64,000 bases of DNA, taken from NCBI GenBank assembly GCA_014526335.1, contig JACTAT010000037.1, positions 8,657,613 to 8,721,612 of the forward strand, given 5' to 3'. This DNA is from Chrysaora quinquecirrha. Lineage: Eukaryota; Cnidaria; Scyphozoa; Semaeostomeae; Pelagiidae. Below, piece by piece: positions 37,701-47,575 of this stretch; positions within the stretch are counted from its first letter, which is position 1; every line of letters starts with the position of its first letter. The translations under genes and the position numbers were made by a program. Under the pieces are notes generated by a model that had not been told where the DNA came from, did no database searches, and saw nothing but the letters and a program-made list of their open reading frames with translations.

Positions 37701-38159
37701 TGATGGTCGGCAGATGGTTCAGTAATCGTTCTGCAGAATTCACTAAGTCGGAAAATGCTGACCAATGTGAGTAAGATACACCTGAATTTCGAGTAAGAAA
37801 TATATTATGCATACGAACTGAAAATTCCTGAAACTGAAACTTGACTTAAAGAAAAGATCGAGACTTATACCCCGACAAAACATGAGACCTGATAGACTAA
37901 GGTGAAAATTGACCAAACCAGACCAGACCCCGTCGAGCCCTTTTTCAAGACGCTTGCAAAGTAGAGTCTTAGCGAATCTGGTGATGACTCTGACAAATGC
38001 AAGCATTACTCGCCTCTCAATTCTCTCAGTTCTGTCAGTTCTTGCAGTTATTTTGATAATTACCGTACGTTTTCATTGCAGATTGCGCCTCAATTCACAA
38101 ACAATTCACAAATGGCAGATGTAACAAAAGCAGATCTTGCCGCGAGTGGTGCTCCGTAA
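34759..38159 (+). CDS. MS4A/CD20-like four-pass membrane protein, gene A, complete (5 exons)
   Basis: Exons 34759-35007, 35273-35332, 36093-36395, 37257-37448 and 38082-38159, all phase 0, encode 293 residues. A 35-residue cytosolic start is followed by four hydrophobic segments: LALLSLIEMALGFVCILLGI; ASGVLVGCVILTAGIFGFF; ITCSVIAAIVSVGEIVVAGL; TLISLMVIQTVIAIIAAVYS. The extracellular loop between segments three and four is Tyr-rich with two cysteines (LCASIW and TLCSE), a likely disulfide. The tail is Pro/Gln-rich with PPPYSE, a possible WW-binding site, and ends ADLAASGAP. The four-pass layout with a Cys-pair loop, and the exon structure shared with genes B and C, fit the MS4A family. Which MS4A member it matches cannot be said. 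AATAAA lies at 38306-38311. Confidence 0.85.
35826..35958. mobile_element. Short MITE with CCGAGGGGCATTTCACTC ends, copy 2
   Basis: Inverted relative of the element at 28090-28227: GATTCACTCCTTGGAAGTCT at the left, GAGTGAAATGCCCCTCGG at the right, internal CTCGTAC blocks. In an intron of gene A. Confidence 0.55.
36505..37183. repeat. GTATA pentanucleotide satellite in gene A intron
   Basis: About 680 bp of (GTATA)n, nearly pure from 36660 to 37000, between the third and fourth exons of gene A. The overlapping YYTIL-type ORFs on the minus strand are artefacts. A second, shorter array is at 44945-45165. Confidence 0.95.
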
Positions 38160-38305
38160 TGGCCAGGCCAGTTCCTGTCAGGGCTGTGGATAATTTGCAA
38201 ATAATGAAGCACTCACGTCATGTATGGTTAAAAGAACCCTTTGAAGTGGTTCTATGTAGTCATATTTATGCCGTCTCCGTCACCAGCCCCCACCCCGTTG
38301 CCAGT

Positions 38306-38311
38306 AATAAA
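38306..38311 (+). promoter_or_regulatory. Polyadenylation signal AATAAA for MS4A-like gene A
   Basis: Canonical AATAAA 147 nt past the gene A stop codon. Confidence 0.6.
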
Positions 38312-38411
38312 GTTTTCCCTGCGCAAATTTCGAAAGCTTTTAAGGACAGCTTTAAGTGTTTCAAACAGCTTTGTAAAGTGTATTTAAAAATGAAAATTTC
38401 TTTTTTTACAA

Positions 38412-38911
38412 TACACGCAGTTTTTTTATAAGCAACTTCGCTCGGCCCTAGTTAAAAAAGTTGCTTATTTTTGGACATTTTATGGCCACCTTTTAGTAGC
38501 AAAAGTTGGAGTTGCTTAGTAGTTGCTTAATCTTAACTGTATCTTTTTGCCGTAAGAATAGTATAGAGGCTAGAAAAACAGCAAAATACAACATTGCACA
38601 TAAAATGACTGGAATCATTTCTCCCTACTGATATTGTTACCATTAGAGACTTTGTATTGAAAGTTAAATGGAAATCCCTTAATGAAATGCCTCACTTAAC
38701 GAGAAACACTCCGTTGATATGCGAGTTTTGACGACAAATGAATGGAAATAGCTTCTATGTTGATCAATCCTCGATTGCTTGCAGTGATATAGATTATCAA
38801 AAATTTAAAAAGTTGCTTAGGTTTTTTACCTTGGTACAATACGTTGCTTAAACTTTTAGGCCGTCTACATCTTGGTTGCTTATAAGCGGTTACCTAAAAA
38901 AACTGCGTGTA
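38412..38911. mobile_element. TACAC-word MITE c (word GCAAC)
   Basis: Ends TACACGCAGTTTTTTTATAAG and CTAAAAAAACTGCGTGTA. The word GCAAC/GTTGC follows the left end and recurs inside five or more times as AGTTGCTTA. It is absent from the paralogous copy near 45.6 kb. Confidence 0.75.
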
Positions 38912-39288
38912 CACTCTTTTTTTTATAAGAATAAAGTTTATAAGAATATTGAGGCTCAGAATCATCCAATTTTTAAGAATATTGTAAGAATATGCTCAGC
39001 CTCAGCTCGCATATTTGTGCCTCATTTTTCAGCAGTTGCCTATTTTGCAATGTTAAAACGAAACTTCATGATTGTTAAACAACATTCTTATTGTTATAAT
39101 AGTTGAATCATTCTTCTTTCGCTCCGCCATTTACTCGTAATTTTTCTTTTAACTATGTTCCCCTGAAACCATATCATGTTTGAAAAAATAAGAATACTTT
39201 AAGAATATTTTCAGGCTCAAAACGAAAATTTTTTAAGAATATTGAGGCTGGGCAAAATTTATAGTATTCTTATAAAAAAAAGAGTGTA
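38910..39288. mobile_element. TACAC-word MITE d (word GAATA)
   Basis: Ends TACACTCTTTTTTTTATAAG and CTTATAAAAAAAAGAGTGTA. The word GAATA/TATTC follows and recurs inside (TTTAAGAATATTGAGGC). It shares the TA at 38910-38911 with element c, so one inserted at the TA bordering the other. Confidence 0.75.
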
Positions 39289-39529
39289 TACAATTTTAAA
39301 ATTTTAATATTTGCTTCAACAGAGTTTTGTTTAATACCAGAATATTTAGAGTTAATAGTGTATCACCATGCATAGTAATTTTTATGTAGTATTGTATTAA
39401 TACAGTATTGCTGTTGATGTGAATTTTAATTTATCATTTTTAATGTATAGTATAATAATTTAAAATTTAATATGTAAAAGTGATCTTATGGAATTTCACT
39501 CGCGTATTTGTGGCCAACTTTCTACTTTC

Positions 39530-39916
39530 CAAGATGATGATGACGGTGATGATGATGATGATGATGATGACGATGACGATGCTAATCACGATGATGATGA
39601 TAAAAATGACGATAATAGTGATAGTGACGATGATGATGATGATGATGACGATGATGCTAATGACGATAATGAAGATAATAATGGTGATGTGCTGATTCTA
39701 TGATGTAAAATCAATAGAATTTACGGAATGGGTGTAAGAGACTCCGGAGGGTGAACTGCACGACGCGTTTAGGTCATAGAGATGAAAACATAGCAACGCT
39801 ATCGCAATGTCCGAAGGACAATAATCATCATCATAATCGTCATCATTATCATGGAAATCGTTATGATCATCGTAATTGTTATCATCATTATCATCATAAT
39901 GATCATGATGATCATT

Positions 39917-39977
<61 letters not shown>

Positions 39978-40290
39978 ACATCATCATCAGGTTCATTGTC
40001 GTTATCATCATCGTCTTTCCAGCTTTAGCCAGTTCCAGTTTTGCAGCTTCTGCAGGATCTTTAGTGCTCAAGTACGATGATAATCATGATAATCACGTAA
40101 TCATGACAGTGATGACGACGACGACGATGATGATAATGATAATGATAATGATGATGTTCAAGATGATGATGATGTTGAACAAGATGACGATGATGATGAT
40201 AATTATGATGATGATGATGATGATGATGACGATGATCATAATCATGATGATGATGATCATGATGATGATGATGACAGTAAAAATAAACAA
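39530..40290. repeat. Inverted GAT and ATC microsatellite arrays
   Basis: GAT-type repeats at 39530-39690, ATC-type at 39820-40015, GAT-type again at 40075-40285. Opposite-strand arrays this long and close can pair into a large hairpin. No real coding. Confidence 0.9.
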
Positions 40291-40756
40291 AATCACACGA
40301 GATCAGCAGGATTTTCTACTGCGCTACAACTTCCTCCTCTCTTTACACGAAAATTTGCACGCACCAGAACCTGAGAATCTTCTGACGACAACAACCCTCT
40401 AAACATGGCATCGGCAACAACACGCGCAACACAAAAGGCTAATACAATTATTTTATTATGAAATATGCAAATACAAAAGCTTTGAGAATTAATTATCAAA
40501 AAATTGAGCTTCGAGAATCTTCTGCACAAACTTTAACCACAATGACTCATCTAGATGTTTACAAATTTCGTTATTGCTTCTAATTGTCAAATAATTGGTA
40601 TTCATAACATCCAGTTACGGCGACTTCAAAGTTTACTTCCTAGTATTTGTGGTTTATCTTTTGTTACGCTTTTTTGCAGGAAAAAGCGTCTATACATGTA
40701 TCCATCCTTACATGCGTTCCACAAACAGAACAGACAACTTTGGAACCGCAAACCGT

Positions 40757-43270
40757 AATACCAAAAAATTCCCTTTGGGTTTTTTTTAAAAACCCCCGGC
40801 CCCCAAAAAAAAACGGTTTTGGGGTTTTTTAAATTTTTTGGGGGGTTTTTTTTTTTTTTGGAAAATTTTTTAAAAAAAATTTTTTTTTTTTTCCCGGGGG
40901 TTTTTTAAAAAAAAAAAAAATTTTTTTTCCCCAAAAAAAAAATTTTTTTAAAGGTTTTTCCCAAAAAAAGGGGGCCTTTTTTAAAAAAAGGAAGGGAAAA
41001 AAAAAATTTTTTTAAGGCCGGGAAAAATTTTTAAAAATTGGAAAAATTTGGGTTAACCCAAAACCCCCCGGGTTTCCCTTTAAAAAATTTTTTTTTAAAA
41101 CCCTTTGGAAAAAGGGGAAAAAAGGAAAAAAACCCCCCCCCCAAAAAAAAAAAAAATTTAAAAAAAAAAAAAAACCCCTTTTTTTAAATTTTTCCCCTTT
41201 TTTTCCCCCAAAATTTTAAAAATTTTTTTTCTTTTTTTAAAAAAAAAAAAATTTTTTTTTAATTTTTTGGGGGGGTTTTTTTTTTAAAAACCCCCCCAAA
41301 TTAAAAACCCTTTTTTTTTGGGAATTTTTAAAATTTTTAAAAATTTAAAAAAAAATAAAATTTTTTTTTTTAAAAAAAAAAAAACCCCCGGGGGCCCGGT
41401 TTTTTTTTAAATTTTCCCCAAAATTTTTTTTTTTTAAAAAAAATTAATTTAAAATTTTTTAAAAAAAAAATTTTGGGGTTTTTTGGGGGCCTTTAAAAAT
41501 TTTTGGAAATTTAGGTTTTTAAAAAAGGGAAAAAACCCGCCCGGGGGCGCCCCCCCCCAAAAAAAACCTTTAAAAAAAAAAGGATTTTTTAAAAAAAAAA
41601 ATTTTTAAACCCCCAAAATTTTAAAACCTTCAAAAAAAAACAAAATTTTTTTTTTTTCCCCCCTTTTTTTTAAAATTTTTTTTTTTTTAAAAAAAAAAAA
41701 TTTTTTTTCCCGGGTTTTTTTTTTTTGAAGGAAAAATTTTTCCCAATTTTTAAAAATTTAAATTTTTTTAAAATTTGGAAAAAAAAAAATTTCCAAAATT
41801 TTAAAAAATTTTAAAATTTTTTTTTTAAAAAACCCCAAGAAAATTTGGGAAAAAAAATTTAAAAAAAAAATTTTTTTTTTTTAAAAAAAAAAGGGTTTTT
41901 TTTGGGGGGGGCCCCCCCTTTTTTTTTAAAAAATTTTAAAAAATTTTGGGGCCCAAATTTTTTTAAAAAAAAAAATTTTTCCAACAAAATTTTTCCCCAA
42001 AAACCCTTTAAACCCCCCAAAAACCCCCCCAAAAAAAAAAATTTTTTTTTTTATTTTTTTTGGCCAAAATTTTTTTTAAAAATTTTAAAAAATTTTTTTT
42101 TTTTTTTTTGGTTTTTAAAAACCCCAAAAAATTTAATTTTTGGGGTTTTTAAACCTTTTCCTTTTGGAAAAAATTTTTTTTAAAAAATTTTTAAAAATTT
42201 TGGTTTTTTTTTTCCAGTTTTTTAAAAAAATTTGATTTTTGGGGGGAAAAAAATTTTAAAAAAAAATTTTTTAAAAAAACCCCCCAAAAAAGGTTCCTTG
42301 GGCCCCCAAAAAATTTTTTTTGGTAAAAAAAATTTCCAAATTCCTTAACCCCCATTTATCTTCCCAAAAAAAAACCCCCAAAATTTTTTTTTTTTTTGGG
42401 GGGAAAAAAAATTTTTTTTTTTAAAATTTTTTTTTTCCCTAATTTTTGGGTTTGGCCGTTTTTTTTTTTAAAAAAAAAAAAAATTTTTTTTAAAAAAAAA
42501 TTTTAAGGGGAAAAAAAATTGGAAATTTTTTGGGGGAAATTCCAATTTTAAGGAATTTTTTTAAAAAACCCCCCCCTTTTAAAAAAAAAAAATTTTTTTT
42601 TTTTTTGGGGTTTTAAAAATGCTAAAAAAAATTTTAAAAAAAAACCCCCCCTTTTTGGTAATTTAAAAAACCTTTTTTTTTTTTTTTTTTAAAAAAAAAG
42701 GGTTTGTTTTCCAAATTGGGGGGGGAAAATTTTTTAATTTTTTTAAAGGGAATTTTTTGGGCCCTTTTTTAAAAAAATTGAAAAATTTTTTTTTTTTTTT
42801 AAAAAAAAAAAATTTTTGGGTTTTTTTTTTTTTTTTGGAAAAACCCCAAAAAATTTTTTTAAAATTTTTTTCAAAATTTTTTTAAAATTTCCCTTAAAAA
42901 AAAAATTTTTTTTTTTGGTTTTTTTGGGGGTTTTTTTAATTTTTTTTTGGAAAAGGAAAAAAGGGGAAAGGGGAAAAAAAGGGGGTTTTTTAAAAAATTT
43001 TTTTAAATTAAGGTTTTTGTTTTTTTTCCTTTCCTTTTAAAATTTTTCCCCTTTTTGGGTTTTTTTTTTAAAAAACCCCCCCTTTTAAATTTTTAAAAAG
43101 GGACCTTCCTTTTTTTTTAAAATTTTGGGCCTTTTTCCCCCCCTTTTTTGGAAAATTTTTAAAAAAAAGGGGGGGAAAAAATTTTTTTTTTGGGGAAAAT
43201 TTTTAAAATTTTAGGGGTTTTTTTTTAAATTTTTTTATTGTTTTTTTAAAATTTTTTTTTTTGGGTTTTC
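40757..43270. other. Homopolymer-inflated block, probable assembly artefact
   Basis: For 2.5 kb almost every base occurs in runs of three to fourteen, and no normal mixed sequence survives. It begins inside a recognisable MS4A-like exon and emerges inside a CGGGTTTT repeat end (43262-43331). ORFs here read as poly-Phe/Lys/Pro. This looks like consensus built from poor reads, not biology. Confidence 0.85.
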
Positions 43271-43331
43271 GGGTTTGTCTAAATTTTCTTCCGGGTTTTC
43301 GGGTTTTATACCCCCAAAGCCCCCTCCTAGG
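43262..43331. repeat. Fragment of CGGGTTTT inverted-repeat element
   Basis: GGGTTTTCGGGTTTGTCT through CCCAAAGCCCCCTCCT equals the last 70 bp of the element at 63260-63566. Its left part is lost in the adjoining artefact. Confidence 0.7.
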
Positions 43332-43740
43332 TACATAGACGTAGGAGACAGAGAAGCTCCCCTTAATTTGAAAAAATATGTTAAAAACAGTCACATTCCG
43401 GCTCGAAATCGCCTTCAAGTTGGGCAAAGTTTTCATAAAAGGACTGTGTCTTTCCAATAGATGCATTTTTTGGGTGTTGAGTTTTTTTGTGGTGGAGGTG
43501 TTGATTTTATGGTCGGCAGATGGTGCAGTAGTAATCGCCTTGCAGAACACAATGCACATAGTAGCACAAAACTTCAAAATTGCGATAGTGCATGTAGTAT
43601 GCCCAAAATGTTTCTGTTTCGATTATCAGATTAAATTTTAGGACGAAGATGTAGATTTCAAGACCTTTTATACTATAATGATATAATATCCTTGCATGCA
43701 AGTCGCACTTGCAAATAAAATTGCAAGCAAATTGCAAGTA

Positions 43741-44321
43741 CAGTTGACATCCGCTATCTCGACTGCCCGCTATCTCGAACATTCGCTATCTCGAACGATT
43801 TTCCATTTCCCCTCGTTTTGGTAAAAGGTTTTGTATAGAAAAATCATCCGCTATCTCGAACCCCGTTATCTCGAACATTCGCCGTCTTGAACCATTTTCG
43901 ATTTCCCATGGAGGAAAACCTGCTCTTTGTCTCGAACTTTGCCAAATTTCTGCTGAACTGGATAAAGAGACAGGCTGAAAATATGTATAAGTTCGCCTAG
44001 CAGAGCGGGAATGGCAGCAGCTAAGTGATATGCTGCCCATGTATACAATAGATGAAGCTGTCTCTTTCGAGATGTGCTGCATCGCCATTATCTCAATTTC
44101 ACCAATAGTAGGGATGAAAGCAGATGAGCTTTGACTCCTATGTAAAAAATACCAGACTTGTTTAATGAAATTTGGGATCAGTAACCCTGCATGTTAATAG
44201 GGGTTCCTTTTCTGACTTAAAAACTATAATTTTTTATATGAGGCATCCGTTATTTCGAACATTCGCTATCTCGAACTAATTCCAGTTTCCCTCGAGAGTT
44301 CGAGATAGCGGATGTCAACTG
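43741..44321. mobile_element. pogo/Tigger-like MITE
   Basis: Ends CAGTTGACATCCGCTATCTC and GAGATAGCGGATGTCAACTG are inverted and flanked by TA. The subterminal CGCTATCTCGAAC is repeated at both ends. CAGTTGAC ends with a TA duplication are typical of pogo/Tigger elements. The interior has no intact transposase. Confidence 0.8.
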
Positions 44322-44944
44322 TAAATCGAACTATAGTTTAAAACGCCTTTTAGCAAATCTGGAAATGACAACGTTCAAATACCAGTTTTATTCGTCTCTC
44401 GCAATTTTTGTCGCAGTTATTTTCATAATTATTTCCTCGTTGCAGATTGCATCTCAGAATATGGCAAACAATTCACAAATGGCAGATGTGACAAAACAGA
44501 TCTCGCCGCGAGTGATGCTGCGCAGTAGCCAAGCCAGATCAGTCAAAAAGTTCCTCGCTGGAATTTCGATTTAGCTGCGAAACTGCGAATGATGAAGAAT
44601 TCACTTCATGCTGGAGACAGACTTATTTAGAAGTTAGATCAAGGAACCGTTTAAATGTAGTTGTAGTGGTATTTTGAGGCTGTTTTGCTTGAACGCCTAG
44701 TTCCAGGTGCTTATTCTTACAAGCCTCTGCTCTGACGACGAGCTTACACTTTAGGAAGGCTACCAGGCTACCAACCGCTTTTAATAGCCCATGGTTGTCC
44801 ATTGTGAGTTTTGACCAACTAAAATTACTAAGCATGTACCTGAAAATTGACAAAAGACCGAGGAACCTCCAACCTCTTTCTCAATGTGAATAGGACGCTG
44901 CATCCTGCATTTATGCATAAAACTTTGCTGTTCCTCGCATTATT

Positions 44945-45165
44945 GTATCGTTTTCAATAGTATTGTGTCGTATAGTATAGTATAGTATAGTATAGTATAG
45001 TGGCCTATAGTGTAGTATAGTATAGTATAGTATAGTAAAGTATAGTATAGTATAGTATAGTATAGTATAGTATAGTATTGTATTGTATAGTATAGTATAG
45101 TATAGTATCGTATCGTATCGTATCGTACTGTATCGTTTCGTATCGTATAGTATCATTTTGTTTCG
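44945..45165. repeat. Second GTATA satellite array
   Basis: About 220 bp of (GTATA)n, interrupted at 45001-45010, then drifting to CGTAT. Confidence 0.9.
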
Positions 45166-45424
45166 CATCCTATCATAGCTATCACACTTTTAGGGCTACC
45201 ACCCGCTCTCCAGATACCCAATTGGTTGCCCATTCTGAATTTTGACCAATGACCATTATAAAGCCTGTATCTGAAAAAAGGCCAAGGAACCACTATATTC
45301 GTATGGCAGTTGAGATTCGAGGAAACAAGTTTCGGGCGTGGAGAGAAAAGAAAGTTGTTGCTTGTAATTTCGTCAACAATATCTATACTGATGGTAGCTA
45401 CATATCTGCTTTAGACTGGCGAGA

Positions 45425-45560
45425 GAGCAACTTTGTGCAGTAGTTAGAGTTAAGCACTTGCCGTGCTATTTTTGATCGAGTCTCCTTGAGGTCTGCAATT
45501 CAAATCCAGGGAGCAAGGAAATAAGGGGCGTAAAACTTTGCTCTCTGGGACTCGAATGTA
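45425..45560 (+). repeat. Decayed tRNA-like SINE (possible)
   Basis: TAGTTAGAGTTAAGCACTTG and GCAATTCAAATCC are spaced like A and B boxes. A similar B-box phrase occurs at 13316-13330. Weak evidence. Confidence 0.3.
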
Positions 45561-45876
45561 CGGATAGTCAGCCACGCAAAATGTTGGGCCTTGACGAGCT
45601 TTTTAGTGTTCCAAAACTGCTTTGTAAAGATTTACAATTTTAATATTTGATTGAACAGAGAATTGCTGAATGTAGAATTAATTTCTTTCACCCTCAGAAT
45701 TATCTTTTAAGCAGTAACAGTATTGCTGTAGTGAATTTATATCTATCAATTGAATTGAGTATTACAATGTAAAGTGTATGTAAAGTAACTTTTGGTATAG
45801 GAATTCACTCGCATTTTTTTAATTTTCTTTTTTTGCAAGCTTATGGAACTGCATACAGAGACATGATAATGCGCGC

Positions 45877-45985
45877 TTACATACTTTTTTTATAAGATTA
45901 AGAATACCATAATTTTGCCGAGCCTCAATTATTCCTAAGATTTTTCGATTTTGAGCCTAAAATTAGTCTTAAATTATTTTAAATT
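45877..45985. mobile_element. Partial TACAC-word MITE
   Basis: TTACATACTTTTTTTATAAG followed by GCCTCAATTATTC and GAGCCTAAAAT resembles the left half of element d. The right end is missing. Confidence 0.45.
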
Positions 45986-46234
45986 TACAATGTTACCAAG
46001 CGGCCTGAAGATCAAGAGAAATAAGTCAAGTCTTTGTCATTCACCAGTTTGTGTTAAAAAAACCTAATCTGCAGTTAGAAGTAGGCACTATTTCAACCCC
46101 GCCAATCTTATTAAACAAATTTTATTCCAATGTGTATTGTCAAACATATACAGGGTGACAATCACATTTTGTGGCTTGCGAAAATGCAGAAAAATGAGAA
46201 ATTGTATTCATGAATCTTAAGCCTGGCATACATA

Positions 46235-47051
46235 CACTACCGTTCGAAAAGTTTGGAAACGGTCGCTTAAAAATGGCCGCCAACAGCGGCCAAGGGCCTA
46301 ATCCAAGAAATTTTCATTTTAAAAGTCAGAGGTCTTGCGGGCATTATCTTGCTAAGTTTCGGCGGGAAAATGTTCGTCACTGCACTCGCCATCATTTTAA
46401 ATCGAAGGTGGGTGAACTTATAACATGACAGAAGAGTGTGGTTTTTCAAATATCGTTCTGCTCCCTTGTAAAATGACTGATGACTCTAAAATTTTGATAA
46501 AGTACTGCTCATTTATTCTAGATTTCGAAAATGTGTTTGAATTGTTTTGATCTTGCTCTTTTTTTAGTTGAAAATCTGAAAAAACATTTGTTGTTGAAAA
46601 AGACTCTTAAAAATGGCTCACCTGAAAAATGTTTTGAAAACTTTAACCCTGATTAACTTTGTGAAAACCGATATTTCAGGAAAACTTTTACTACGACGGA
46701 AAAGCTAAAACAACTGGGCTTCAAATAACTGCAAAATTTTCCATCTTGGAGTAACGAAACCCTTCTCTTTCCCATAACTTCAGATCAGTAGTCCTAAAAA
46801 ATTTTCCCTTGGTTTATGAAGGCAAAGCTTCTCAGTTTTTGTGTATTTTTCTATGATACCATCGAAATAATCTTCTCCTTTCGATTTAAAATGATGGCGA
46901 GTGCAGTGACGAACATTTTCCCGCCGAAACTTAGCAAGATAATGCCCGCAAGACCTCTGACTTTTAAAATGAAAATTTCTTGGATTAGGCCCTTGGCCGC
47001 TGTTGGCGGCCATTTTTAAGCGACCGTTTCCAAACTTTTCGAACGGTAGTG
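46235..47051. mobile_element. Tc1/mariner-like MITE, full length
   Basis: Inverted repeats of about 175 bp start CACTACCGTTCGAAAAGTTT and are flanked by TA (46233-46234, 47052-47053). CACTACCGTTC with a TA target is characteristic of Tc1-like elements. A partial second copy lies at about 52655-53060. Confidence 0.85.
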
Positions 47052-47575
47052 TATTTCATTATTTTTGCCCCTCATTGCTTTTCCTGCTGAGTGGTAATTG
47101 TTGCTGACCCGTCTAAAAATAGACAGATCTTTCACCATTGGCAACACAAATGATCTTTCAAACAAATTGAATCGATTATTGTGACGGTGATCAAAAATAA
47201 CATAACTCACGTTGTTACTCGTGGCACATTGCTATCAATTTGAATTCGAATTTCAGTTCGAATTTTTTTCCAACAAAGAAAAGCATTGCATATTAGGGAC
47301 ATTGGAAAATGGTGTCATAGTGATCATGAAAATTAGAGCCAATCACTGAGGGGACACTATTGGGACATTACATTATTAGGAAGTCATTCGACCTGAAAAC
47401 GATGCATGTTCTAAAAATCCTGAAAATTATGCTTACGTCATCATCACACCCTTCCCACCCACCATCAGAATAATAGACCTTGAGTTTTGCAATTGACTTC
47501 CTGAATCAAGAAACAAGAAAATTGATTGAAATATAAATTTTGTGAACTAGAAGTTTATTCTACAATAACAAGAAC

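Larger units (their letters stand above)
40690..44528 (+). pseudogene. Damaged MS4A-like paralogue A': first-exon and last-exon remnants
   Basis: At about 40720-40757 the sequence ACTTTGGAACCGCAAACCGT matches gene A exon 1 at about 80% (PQTVLP against PQTVIP). At 44446-44528, after acceptor TTGCAG, it matches gene A's last exon (NNSQMADVTK), with one base missing in the A-run 44493-44496; the shifted frame then reads DLAASDAAQ and stops. Everything between is the homopolymer-inflated block at 40757-43270 plus duplicated flank. The inner exons would be expected there. Whether this is a true pseudogene or a live gene lost to poor assembly cannot be decided. Confidence 0.5.
43440..45835. repeat. 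Segmental duplication of the gene A 3' region
   Basis: 43440-44530 parallels 37630-38160 (shared GATGGTCGGCAGATGG, then the last exon), interrupted by a pogo-like element. 45605-45835 parallels 38340-39520 (shared CAGTATTGCTGT and AATTCACTCGC), where the first copy instead carries MITEs c and d. Confidence 0.7.

Noticed and set aside
41902..42183. 93-codon Phe/Lys/Pro ORF
   Set aside because: Lies in the homopolymer-inflated artefact.
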